In this document: positions 27,160 to 35,142 of the stretch, one piece after another
Position numbering within the stretch: the stretch's first letter is position 1
Layout of the letters: every line of letters starts with the position of its first letter
Assembly (NCBI GenBank): GCA_028289445.1
Contig: JANQPO010000017.1
Location: 186,001 to 250,000, forward strand
Reading direction: 5' to 3'
Length of the DNA: 64,000 bases
Origin: Tepidamorphaceae bacterium
GTDB taxonomy: Bacteria > Pseudomonadota > Alphaproteobacteria > Rhizobiales > JAKSCL01
Notes under the pieces: generated by a model
Databases searched by the model: none
Told to the model about the DNA's origin: nothing
What the model saw: the letters and a program-made list of their open reading frames with translations, nothing else
Program-made: the position numbers and the translations under genes

Positions 27160-28005
27160 ATGAATCGGATGATTGCGCTTATTGCAGGCATTATAACCGC
27201 CGTGTCGATCGCCGGCGGCGCCGCGGCGCAAGGCGTCATGAAAGAGGGAACCGTTAGCTTTGCCGCGGACTTCGCAGCCGCGCCAAACCAGTTCATCAAG
27301 CCCGACGGTACGAAGGACGGACTCAATGTCGACATGTGCGGTGAAGTCGCCAAGCGCATGGAACTTGAGATCGATTGGACCAATCTGGCGTTTCCGGGTC
27401 TGGTTCCTGGCCTGCAGGCGAAGCGCTACGACGGAATCTGCACGTCGATCTTCATCAATCCCGATCGGCTTCAGATCATGAACATGATCGCCTATGTGCA
27501 GTGGGGAGAAGGTCTGATGGTGCCCCAGGGCAATCCCGCCGGAGTGACCTGCGATAGCGAGATCGGCGAAGACGCGTCCTATGAAGCGTGTTTCGATAGT
27601 CTGGCCGGCCGCACGGTTTCCGTCGCCGCCGGCGGTACGACCAATCGGCATCTGCAGGAAAACAGCGATCGGATGACGGCGGCAGGGCTCCAGGCAATCA
27701 ATATCTTGGCCTTCGATTCCAACGCAGAGGCCATCCAGGCTGTTGCGGCGGGACAGGCAGAGGCGGCCTATCTCAACGATCCTCAGGCGGCCTTCTACAT
27801 CAAAACAAGCGGGGGGCCGTTTGAAATGGCGTTCACGGGCAACAAGGCGAATCGCCTGGCGATCGCCACGTTGAAGGAAAACACCGAGTTGGCGGACGCT
27901 ATTCACATGGCTTTGAAAGAGATGCGCGCCGATGGTGTTTATGAGAAGATCGTTGAGAAGTGGGGCGTCGCCGGAGTGCCGGATTTCGTTCTCAACCCCA
28001 AATAG
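27160..28005 (+). CDS. Polar amino acid-type ABC substrate-binding protein
   Basis: Periplasmic binding protein (281 aa). The ATG at 27160 is chosen for its Sec signal (MNRMIALIAGIITAVSIAGG, then AAAQ) and for AAGAGGGG upstream. The body fits SBP_bac_3: TKDGLNVDMCGEVAKRMELE, FPGLVPGLQAKRYDGICTSI and AIQAVAAGQAEAAYLNDPQA. There are several cysteines (DMCGE, GICTS, VTCDS, EACFD), of which two could form a disulfide. Starts the third PAAT operon. Confidence 0.9.
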   Translation: MNRMIALIAGIITAVSIAGGAAAQGVMKEGTVSFAADFAAAPNQFIKPDGTKDGLNVDMCGEVAKRMELEIDWTNLAFPGLVPGLQAKRYDGICTSIFINPDRLQIMNMIAYVQWGEGLMVPQGNPAGVTCDSEIGEDASYEACFDSLAGRTVSVAAGGTTNRHLQENSDRMTAAGLQAINILAFDSNAEAIQAVAAGQAEAAYLNDPQAAFYIKTSGGPFEMAFTGNKANRLAIATLKENTELADAIHMALKEMRADGVYEKIVEKWGVAGVPDFVLNPK

Positions 28006-28221
28006 GCAGGCTTAAGACTCAGGCCGTATCGCATTATTCGGACTTGGAACGTTGCAGGCGTCGCGTTTGCGCGGCATCGGATATGAAATCGTCGACGCCG
28101 CCGATCCCTTTCAACGTGCCGCGTTCCAGGCCCGAACCCTTGCGCTCGATGCCGCCTGATGCACGAATTCCAGCCGCGCCGACAGTGGGTGCGATAGTGT
28201 GTCGTGCTTCGGTTGAGGCCG

Positions 28222-28938
28222 ATGAATTTCTCCGTTGACGTCTTTGTCGAGTATCTGTTCCAGGCCCGGTTTGCGATAGCCGCGGTCGTGACTCTGATGG
28301 TCGCGGTCGTCGCCCAGGGCATCGGCGTCGGCGTTGGCCTGATACTGGCGTTGTTCAGCCTGTCGCGGTTTTCCGCACTTCGAGGGATCGCCGCAGCCTA
28401 TATCTGGATTTGGCGCGGCACGCCGCCGCTCGTCCAGCTCTTTCTTCTTTTCTTCGGCTTGCCCCAACTTGGCATCCGGCTGTCGGTGCTTCAGGCCGGG
28501 CTCATCGGGCTTGGCCTCTACGCCGCATCCTACATGGCGGAAATCATTCGCGCCGGCATCCAGTCGATTCCCCCGGATCAGATGCAGGCGGCGCGGGCGA
28601 TGGGCTTCAGCCGGCTCCAGGCGATGCGCTACGTCATCTTGCCACAGGCTTTCAGGATCATCTTGCCGCCGTTCGGCAACGAATTCGCTTCGATGATGCG
28701 GACGACCGCGCTGTTGTCCGTCATTTCGTTCGAGGAACTGCTCAGGGTCACGCGGATCGCAATTAATGAAACCTATCGCGTGATCGAACTCTATTCCGTC
28801 GCCGCGGTCTACTACCTCGCCATGTACACGGCGTGGCTCCTTGTCCAACTTTGGCTTGAGCGCGTCGCCGCGCGCGGCGTCGCACCGCGCGCCAGTGCGC
28901 GCGCCGTTGCCACCGGCCCCGAACAAGCGCGCGGCTAA
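28222..28938 (+). CDS. Polar amino acid ABC transporter permease
   Basis: HisM/HisQ-type permease (238 aa) starting MNFSVDVFVEYLFQARFAIA. A GTG at 28204 would add six residues. Features are IWIWRGTPPLVQLFLLFFGL and the EAA loop QAARAMGFSRLQAMRYVILP. It lies 216 bp after the binding-protein gene, a gap in which I see no gene and no clear hairpin. Its partner permease is fused to the ATPase two genes later. Confidence 0.89.
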   Translation: MNFSVDVFVEYLFQARFAIAAVVTLMVAVVAQGIGVGVGLILALFSLSRFSALRGIAAAYIWIWRGTPPLVQLFLLFFGLPQLGIRLSVLQAGLIGLGLYAASYMAEIIRAGIQSIPPDQMQAARAMGFSRLQAMRYVILPQAFRIILPPFGNEFASMMRTTALLSVISFEELLRVTRIAINETYRVIELYSVAAVYYLAMYTAWLLVQLWLERVAARGVAPRASARAVATGPEQARG

Positions 28939-28962
28939 CATAGCTAGGAGAATCGAAAGCTG

Positions 28963-30078
28963 ATGACCGATCTCGTAATCTTTGGCCTCGGCGCGCTCGG
29001 CGGCCGCCTTCTTCGCGTTCTTGAAGGCGATTACCCGATGCTGAGGGTGACCGGCGTGGTCGACCACGATCCCGGCAAGAGTGGCCGGCGCGTTGGAGAC
29101 CTGGTGCCATACGGGCGTTTCGCCGACCTGGTCGTCGCGCCCGATCTTGCGACATGCCTTGCCGGCCTGACCCGACGTGCGGACGTTCTGGTCCATATGA
29201 CCGAATCGCGGCCCGAGAGGATCGAGGAGCAGCTTGTCGCGCCGCTGCGCGCCGGTTTGAACGTGCTGTCGGCATCGGAGGCAATGTTCTATCCCGCGCT
29301 TCGGTATCCCGAATTCGCCGCGCGCCTGGATGCGGTCGCCAGGGAGTGCGGCGTCACGGTTTCCGGCGGCGGCATCAATCCCGGCTTCATATATGATGCG
29401 GTGCCTCTCGTCCTGGCGCGCGCCTCCAGCGCCGTGACGTCGATCAGCATTCGGCGCACCATCGACGTCACCGGCACGGGACCCGGCGATATCGAGCACG
29501 TCGGCTACGGCCTGTTGCCTGAAACGTTCCGCGAGCGCGTGGCCGCGGGTACGGTCGCCGGCCACATCGGGGCGCCGGAATCGGTCGCGTTGCTGGCGGA
29601 GTATCTGGGCGTGACGGTCGATTTGATCAGCGAGAGCTGGGATGTGGAGACCGCCGACTTTCCCGTCGATAGCGGCGACCCCACACTTGGCGTTCTGCCG
29701 CCGGGGCGCGTGATCGGGATCACTCAAAGGGCGTGCGGATCGTTGAAGGACGAGCCGGTGATCACGACCGAGTTGTGCATGTACTACCAACCAGAACGGT
29801 TCGGCCTTGAGGAGGCCGACCACATCGAGATCGAAGGCGCCATGCCGGTTCGCATGACAGCGCAGCCGGCCTTTGAGTCGCTGTTTGGGGCGGCCAACGT
29901 CATCGCCGCGCTCGCTGCCGACGTTGCCACGGCGGCACCTGGGCTCGTCAACCTCCTTGACCTGCCGCTTGGAAGCGCCCGGCGCACGCACCGGCGCGTA
30001 AGGGTGGATCCGTCGCGGACCTGCGCGCCGGGTGCCGTTCCGGTACGAACGGTCGCAGACGCAATCGAACCGGCATGA
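28963..30078 (+). CDS. DapB/2,4-diaminopentanoate dehydrogenase-like NAD(P)-dependent protein
   Basis: Dehydrogenase-like protein (371 aa). The N-terminus is a Rossmann fold, LVIFGLGALGGRLLRVLEGD, with VVDHDPGKSGRRVGDL. A DapB/Ord-like central motif, SGGGINPGFIYDAVPLVLA, follows. 2,4-diaminopentanoate dehydrogenase of ornithine fermentation has the same arrangement, but relatives also act on other amino acids. It is inserted between a permease gene and the permease-ATPase fusion and overlaps the latter by four bases, so it should act on the imported compound. Confidence 0.72.
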   Translation: MTDLVIFGLGALGGRLLRVLEGDYPMLRVTGVVDHDPGKSGRRVGDLVPYGRFADLVVAPDLATCLAGLTRRADVLVHMTESRPERIEEQLVAPLRAGLNVLSASEAMFYPALRYPEFAARLDAVARECGVTVSGGGINPGFIYDAVPLVLARASSAVTSISIRRTIDVTGTGPGDIEHVGYGLLPETFRERVAAGTVAGHIGAPESVALLAEYLGVTVDLISESWDVETADFPVDSGDPTLGVLPPGRVIGITQRACGSLKDEPVITTELCMYYQPERFGLEEADHIEIEGAMPVRMTAQPAFESLFGAANVIAALAADVATAAPGLVNLLDLPLGSARRTHRRVRVDPSRTCAPGAVPVRTVADAIEPA

Positions 30079-31571
30079 CCGGCTTCGATCCGTCGCTGTG
30101 GTGGGACTTCGTCACTTCGCCGCTTCTCATTGGCGCGATGTGGGTGACCATTTGGGTGGCGACCGCGTCGCAGGCTATCGGCACGGGAATCGGCTTGGCG
30201 GTCGGCCCGATGCTGATGTCGTCGAACCGGCTCGTGTCGTGGCCGGCGTGGTTCTATCTTTGGGTTTTCAAGGGTACGCCGCTGCTGGCGCAGATACTCT
30301 TCTTCTTCGCCGCGCTCCCACAGATGGGCGTTCGGCTCGATCTCGTGACGACCGGCCTTCTGGCCCTGGGAATCAACGAGGGCGCCCGCATGGCCGAGAT
30401 CGTCCGGTCCGGTCTCATGTCGGTGCCGCAATCGCAGCGAGAGGCCGCTGCGTCGCTCGGGCTGCGGCCTCGCCAAGCCTTTATCGCTGTGGTTTTGCCT
30501 CAGGCAATGCGCATGATCCTGCCGCCGCTCGGCAATAATTTCAGCTACATGATCAAGGCCACCTCGCTGCTGGCGACAATTTCGTTCGCCGAACTTTTGC
30601 GGGTGTCGCAACAGCTCTCGCAGTCCACAACGCGTCCGCTCGAAGTCTATCTTGCCGCGTCGGTCTGGTATCTGGTGTTGATCAGCGGCTGGACCTTGAT
30701 CCAGAATCGGATCGAGGCGCGGATTGCGCTGAAGGACCGCAATGACGAGGCTCCAGCGCGACCAGCCGCCGCCGCGCCTTTGTCCGCGCCGGTCGCGCCG
30801 CGCGGCCCCCGCCATGCCGACCGCGAGCCGGTTATAGAGGCGCGAGGCGTGTCGCGCTGCTTCGGTGCGATCGCGGCCCTGGAGGACGCCGACCTGACTG
30901 TTCGGCAAGGCGAGATCGTCGTGATTCTCGGCCCCTCTGGGTCCGGCAAGAGCACGCTTTTGCGAGCGCTGAACTGGATCGAACCGCCTGACCGCGGAGA
31001 TGTCCGCATCGCGGGCGAGAGCATCGCGCTCAGGTCCGATGGAACGCGGCGAAGCGAACGCGAGATAGACACGATACGCGGCCGCATGGGAATGGTGTTT
31101 CAGAACTTTGCGCTGTTCCCGACCTATGAGGCGCGCGAGAACGTTGCGCTTGGTCTTTTGAGGCTGAGGAAAGTGCCGCGCGCGGAGGCACTCGACACGG
31201 CCGACGCGCTGCTGACCGACGTCGGCCTTGGCGACAAGACGCGGGCGTTTCCAATCGAGCTTTCGGGTGGTCAGCGGCAACGGGTGGCGATCGCCCGGGC
31301 CATGTCCATGGATCCCGTCGCGCTTCTCTTCGACGAGCCAACGTCTGCGCTCGACCCCGAAACCGTCAATGACGTGCTGAGCGTCATGGTCGATTTGGCC
31401 AAACGGGGCATCACCATGATTGTGGTGACGCACGAAGTGGGGTTCGCGCGCCAGGCCGCCGACCGGATTGTCTTCATGGAGGATGGCCGCATCGTCATGG
31501 ATCGGCCCGTCGATAGCGCGCTGGGCGATCCGCCGCCGCGATTTGCGGCGTTTCTCGCCAATGTCGCCTAA
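30075..31571 (+). CDS. Fused PAAT permease and ATP-binding protein
   Basis: Single polypeptide (498 aa) joining a HisM-type permease to a HisP-type ATPase. Residues 1-220 hold about five helices and the EAA loop REAAASLGLRPRQAFIAVVL. An Ala/Pro-rich linker runs from roughly 224 to 250. The ATPase follows with Walker A GPSGSGKST, the Q-loop QNFALFPTYE, the signature LSGGQRQR and Walker B ALLFDE. Both halves look intact, so this is a true fusion and not a missed stop. It should pair with the separate permease at 28222-28938. Confidence 0.92.
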   Translation: MTGFDPSLWWDFVTSPLLIGAMWVTIWVATASQAIGTGIGLAVGPMLMSSNRLVSWPAWFYLWVFKGTPLLAQILFFFAALPQMGVRLDLVTTGLLALGINEGARMAEIVRSGLMSVPQSQREAAASLGLRPRQAFIAVVLPQAMRMILPPLGNNFSYMIKATSLLATISFAELLRVSQQLSQSTTRPLEVYLAASVWYLVLISGWTLIQNRIEARIALKDRNDEAPARPAAAAPLSAPVAPRGPRHADREPVIEARGVSRCFGAIAALEDADLTVRQGEIVVILGPSGSGKSTLLRALNWIEPPDRGDVRIAGESIALRSDGTRRSEREIDTIRGRMGMVFQNFALFPTYEARENVALGLLRLRKVPRAEALDTADALLTDVGLGDKTRAFPIELSGGQRQRVAIARAMSMDPVALLFDEPTSALDPETVNDVLSVMVDLAKRGITMIVVTHEVGFARQAADRIVFMEDGRIVMDRPVDSALGDPPPRFAAFLANVA

Positions 31572-31587
31572 GGGTCCTGACCCTAAA
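31569..31587. terminator. Palindromic repeat copy 3 between convergent genes
   Basis: AGGGTC-CT-GACCCT is a perfect 6-bp inverted repeat with a two-base centre. It overlaps the end of the fusion gene and the stop of the convergent cupin gene. Same dispersed repeat as at 4935-4950 and 27011-27025. It is probably too short for an efficient terminator alone. Confidence 0.5.
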
Positions 31588-31948
31588 CCTCGCCGGGCTG
31601 CCGAGACGGCGTGCAGCAAACGGCCACGACCAGCCCTCCGTCGCCGATCACGTGGCGATACCGGTAGTTCAACGGCAGGTACATCGCGTCGCCGGGCTTG
31701 AACGTGCGGCTGCGTCCGTCGGACAGGTCTGTCTGTTCAGACCAGCCGTGCAGGCAGTAGAGCACCACCTCGTGTACTCCATCACCCTCCACGATGGTTT
31801 CGAAATGCGGCTCGTAGGTCGTGATGTGAAAGGAAAAGGAGCACCCTTGATCGTATGAGTTGATGAGCCGATGGCTGTATTCCAGGTCTTGGTGCACCCA
31901 AACCTTTGGAACGTCTTCCTGTCGCGCCCACGCGATCTTATCACCCAT
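31583..31948 (-). CDS. Small single-domain cupin protein
   Basis: Cupin (121 aa). The double-stranded beta-helix core is indicated by FETIVEGDGVHEVVLYCLHG (motif 1 region) and GDAMYLPLNYRYRHVIGDGG (motif 2). The classical motif 1 metal-binding histidines (GxHxH) are reduced, so metal binding is uncertain. Many such proteins are sugar or ureide isomerases or sensors; the function here is open. GGAGACGAG precedes the ATG. It follows the GntR gene on the same strand by 48 bp, so the two are likely co-transcribed. Confidence 0.75.
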   Translation of the reverse strand: MGDKIAWARQEDVPKVWVHQDLEYSHRLINSYDQGCSFSFHITTYEPHFETIVEGDGVHEVVLYCLHGWSEQTDLSDGRSRTFKPGDAMYLPLNYRYRHVIGDGGLVVAVCCTPSRQPGEV

Positions 31949-31996
31949 ACCTCGTCTCCGTTTTTTCGCTGTGGTCCGCTGACCGAGGCCCCGTCA

Positions 31997-32752
31997 TCAC
32001 AATTGAAGGCTCGACTGGCGATCCGACACCAGAGAGGCCAGCAGGCCGCGCCTCGTGTTCTCGTTGTGGTGCAACATTGCCTGGCGGGCCTCCTCGCCCG
32101 ATCTCTCCTTCATGAGGGCAACGATCCGCAAGTGATCCTCGTTCGTCTCGGGATTCACGTCACGGACGTTGACGCCCATGTAGAAGAGGCGTGTCGCCTC
32201 CTCCAGGTGAGAGATCACCATGTTGGCGAGGCGGGTCACGCCTGACCCTTTGGCTATCGCCGAGTGGAACTTAAGATTGGCCGACACAAAGGCGTCGACG
32301 CTCGTCGATTCGCCGGGCGTGTAGTTGGCCCCGGCAAGCGTTTCCAAGGTCGCGATTTCATCGTCGTGCATACGCTCCGTCGCCAGCTCCGTCGCCACGC
32401 CTTCCAGGGCGCCGCGAACCGTGAACAGATCGTTGATGTCCTTCACCGCGACCGGGGTGATCCTGTAACCGCGCCGCGGATAGGTCTCCACCAGTCCCTC
32501 CAGAGCCAGGCGGGCCAACGCTTCGCGGACCGGCGTCTTACTGATTTCCAGTCGCTGGGCGAATTCCTGCTCCGAGACTTCAAGGCCGGGCGGCAGTTTG
32601 CAGGTGATGACTTCGTTCCTGATTATCGCGTAGACCCGATCCGTCATGGATGAGGCTTTCTTGGGCCCCGACCGCGCCTTGGAAGACGACTTTTGCCTGG
32701 TTTTCTTCTGCGCAGCGATCACCGCTTGCTCCTCGTGATTGGACGACTTCAT
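31997..32752 (-). CDS. GntR-family transcriptional regulator, FCD domain (1)
   Basis: FadR-type repressor (251 aa). After a basic, disordered leader of about 35 residues comes the winged helix-turn-helix (VSEQEFAQRLEISKTPVREA, LARLALEGLVE). The helical FCD effector domain follows, with metal-site residues expected in the FHSAIAKGSG and HLRIVALM segments. It is divergent from the racemase/allantoinase-like operon. It is the natural candidate to bind the TGATATATCA-like palindromes around it, though no site was proven. Confidence 0.9.
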   Translation of the reverse strand: MKSSNHEEQAVIAAQKKTRQKSSSKARSGPKKASSMTDRVYAIIRNEVITCKLPPGLEVSEQEFAQRLEISKTPVREALARLALEGLVETYPRRGYRITPVAVKDINDLFTVRGALEGVATELATERMHDDEIATLETLAGANYTPGESTSVDAFVSANLKFHSAIAKGSGVTRLANMVISHLEEATRLFYMGVNVRDVNPETNEDHLRIVALMKERSGEEARQAMLHHNENTRRGLLASLVSDRQSSLQL

Positions 32753-32876
32753 CGAGAGATACGTCCCGCTTGAATGTTTTCCAACTCGAACGCCGTCGGA
32801 TTTGACGGTTTCTCGTAATTGGAATACTACCTAATATAGCAAACGGCCGGCTGCGCAAATCATGGAGATACCCACA

Positions 32877-33539
32877 GTGTCCGACATCCTCGTGATCAAC
32901 CCCAACAGCTCGGAAGCTGTTACGCGATCGATGGATGCATGTCTCGATCTGGTGCGCGCCGGAACACCCCACACGATACGCTGCGCGACCATTGCCGAAG
33001 CGCCCAGTGCCATCGAAAGCCAGGCCGACATTGAGAAGGTGGAGCCCCTGGTCGTCAAGAGGGTTGCCGCCGAGACGGCTGCGGCCTACGTCATCGCCTG
33101 CTTCTCCGACCCGGGCGTTGTCGCCGCACGGTCGCGGTCGACACATCCCGTCATCGGCATCGGAGAGGCCGGATATCTGGCGGCTTTGGGTTTTGGGGGG
33201 CGATTCGGCATCGTTTCGATCTTGGAGAACTCCATCCCCCGGCACGCTCGTCACATCGAAGAACTCGGGCTGTCGTCGCGGCTCGCCGGCGACCGCGCGC
33301 TGGGACTTGGCGTTGCGGAGCTGTCGGGCGAAAGCGTCGTGGAGGCCGTAACGGCTGCCGGTCGATTGCTGCGCGACGAAGACGGCGCCGATGCGCTGGT
33401 GCTCGGCTGTGCCGGAATGGGGCAGCATCGCGCCGATGTGGAAGCGGCGCTCGATATACCGGTCGTAGATCCCGTTCAGGCAGGGGCGGTGTTGGCGGCG
33501 TCGATGCTGACGCTCGACTACAATCGGTGCGCAGCTTGA
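32877..33539 (+). CDS. Asp/Glu/hydantoin racemase family protein
   Basis: Cofactor-independent racemase (220 aa). The signature ILVINPNSSEAVTRSMD is at the N-terminus. The two catalytic cysteines are seen in VIACFSDPG (C75) and LVLGCAGMG (C178). Hydantoin racemases and allantoin racemase HpxA belong here. GTG at 32877 is preferred to the ATG at 32862 because GGAGA lies eight bases before it, while nothing precedes the ATG. It overlaps the allantoinase-like gene by 13 bases, which strengthens the reading as a cyclic ureide racemase. Confidence 0.86.
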   Translation: MSDILVINPNSSEAVTRSMDACLDLVRAGTPHTIRCATIAEAPSAIESQADIEKVEPLVVKRVAAETAAAYVIACFSDPGVVAARSRSTHPVIGIGEAGYLAALGFGGRFGIVSILENSIPRHARHIEELGLSSRLAGDRALGLGVAELSGESVVEAVTAAGRLLRDEDGADALVLGCAGMGQHRADVEAALDIPVVDPVQAGAVLAASMLTLDYNRCAA

Positions 33540-34903
33540 CCGCGGATCTTGTCGTCACAGGGCGGCTGGCGCTTCCCGACGGCATCCTCGATGAAGGCTG
33601 GCTGAGCGTCGACGACGGTCGCATTGCCGAAGTGGGGAGTGGGACTCCCCCCAACGCCCGGGAACGCTTCGATGCCGGAAACGACTTGGTCTTGCCGGGC
33701 GTCATCGACGGCCAGACACATGCCACCAGCTATGGCGGTCTCGCGGGCATTGAGTCGACGACACGCTCGGCAGTCGCGGGCGGTGTGACGACCATCGTCG
33801 ACATGCCCTACGACAACCCGGAGCCGCTGGTAGACGAAAAACGGTTCCTCTCCAAGCGCGATGCGGTCTTCGATCTCGCGCATTGCGATGTGGCCCTTTA
33901 CGGCACGGTGATGCCCGATCAGCCGCTCGACGAGGTCGAGCGGCTGATCGCGGCAGGAATCGTGGCATTCAAGATCTCGTATTTCGAAAGCCACCCGGTC
34001 CGTTTTCCGCGCATTCCGGCGAATCAGGCCTATGCGCTCATGCAGGCACTCGCGCCAACGGACATTCCGCTCGGTGTGCACAACGAGGATCAAGAAGTGG
34101 TCCTCGCGGCCATTGCCGCATGTCGTGCTGCCGGCCGGAACGGCATTGCCGCGCACGCCGAAAGTCGCCCGGAATCGGCCGAGCTCGCGGCGACGGCACA
34201 TTTCCTGGAGTTGGGCGCGGCTGCTGGGGCACATGCTCACGTTGTGCACCTGACAACGGCGTCCGGCTTCGACCTGGTGGAACAAAGCAGACGGAGGGGG
34301 CATCGCGCCACCGGCGAGCTTTGCGTCCATTATCTCTGGTTCGATCCGGAGGAAGACGGCGATGAGCTAGGGGCCTTGATGAAGGTCAATCCGCCCATCC
34401 GGCCCGGCCGGCGCGACGAGTTGTGGGATGTCGTTCGTCAAGGAAAAACGGCCTTTGTAAGCTCCGATCATTCAAGCTGGCCCGTCGACAATAAGAACAC
34501 CGACTCGATTTTCGATGCCGGCGCCGGCGTCCCCGGTCTTGAGACGCTGTTGCCGGCGTTTCATACCGGTGCTGCGGCAAGGGCGCTGGACGCCGACCAG
34601 ATCACCGCGCGAATGCTGTGCGAGGCGCCGGCGCGTTTCTTCGGCCTGTGGCCGCGTAAGGGCGGCATCATGCAAGGGGCGGACGCCGATCTGACCGTAT
34701 ACGCGCGAGGCGAAAACACGTGGGACGCGAGCAGGGCCCACGACGAATTGCGGTGGAGCCCCTATGACGGCCGTCGTTTCGACGGCCGCGTCACCCGCAC
34801 ATATCTTCGCGGCCGGCTCGCCTGGGACGGTCAGTCCATCGTCAATCGTCCTGGCGATGGCACATATGTGGCGCGAGGCGCTGGCAGCGGTCACGAGGCT
34901 TGA
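33527..34903 (+). CDS. Allantoinase/dihydropyrimidinase-like amidohydrolase
   Basis: Cyclic amide hydrolase (458 aa, GTG start) close to AllB in layout: VNPPIR, SSDHSSWP and SPYDGRRFDGRVTRTYLRG all have AllB counterparts. Expected metal ligands are H65 (DGQTH), carbamylated K149 (AFKIS), H185 (VHNED), H241 (VVHLT) and D314 (SSDHS). The first histidine of the usual HxH pair is Gln (Q63). Some dihydroorotases share this change, so activity is not excluded. Together with the racemase it fits opening of allantoin or a 5-substituted hydantoin. Confidence 0.85.
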   Translation: MRSLTADLVVTGRLALPDGILDEGWLSVDDGRIAEVGSGTPPNARERFDAGNDLVLPGVIDGQTHATSYGGLAGIESTTRSAVAGGVTTIVDMPYDNPEPLVDEKRFLSKRDAVFDLAHCDVALYGTVMPDQPLDEVERLIAAGIVAFKISYFESHPVRFPRIPANQAYALMQALAPTDIPLGVHNEDQEVVLAAIAACRAAGRNGIAAHAESRPESAELAATAHFLELGAAAGAHAHVVHLTTASGFDLVEQSRRRGHRATGELCVHYLWFDPEEDGDELGALMKVNPPIRPGRRDELWDVVRQGKTAFVSSDHSSWPVDNKNTDSIFDAGAGVPGLETLLPAFHTGAAARALDADQITARMLCEAPARFFGLWPRKGGIMQGADADLTVYARGENTWDASRAHDELRWSPYDGRRFDGRVTRTYLRGRLAWDGQSIVNRPGDGTYVARGAGSGHEA

Positions 34904-34949
34904 GTGAACCAAATGGCGCCCGAGTCGAGAAGATATTTCAGCTTTTTCC

Positions 34950-34976
34950 GATATCTGAGATATCATAGATATATCA
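34950..34976. promoter_or_regulatory. Cluster of overlapping GATATC-type palindromes
   Basis: AT-rich stretch with GATATC-TGA-GATATC (34950-34964), TGAGATATCA (34956-34965) and AGATATATCA (34967-34976). It lies in the 239-bp gap before the DapA-like gene. It resembles the palindromes at 15947 and 27106, and its AT content contrasts with the GC-rich surroundings, as in a promoter/operator. The rest of the gap holds no gene. Confidence 0.45.
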
Positions 34977-35142
34977 ATATTCGAGTGTCTTCGCTCGCGG
35001 GTATCGTCGTTTTGTTTCCCGCCCGGTCGGCTCGGTCTTTCCGGCGTCACGATTACCGAGCGGCTTGCCCGTCCACGCACATCGGCATTATGGCCGCGCG
35101 GCGAAGGATGTCCGGAGCCCGAGAGCACATTAGGAGAAAGCC

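Noticed and set aside
28006-28221. Gap between binding-protein and permease genes, checked for a hairpin or small gene
   Set aside because: No stable inverted repeat comparable to those at 1236 and 7941 and no plausible ORF with a ribosome-binding site.
28111-29991. Open frame of 626 codons on the minus strand
   Set aside because: Antisense to the permease and the DapB-like gene, which have clear motifs. Composition is Arg/Asp/Gly-rich with no domain; a typical GC-rich shadow.
29784-31619. Open frame of 611 codons on the minus strand
   Set aside because: Antisense to the permease-ATPase fusion, whose Walker and EAA motifs are intact. No recognisable domain in the antisense frame.
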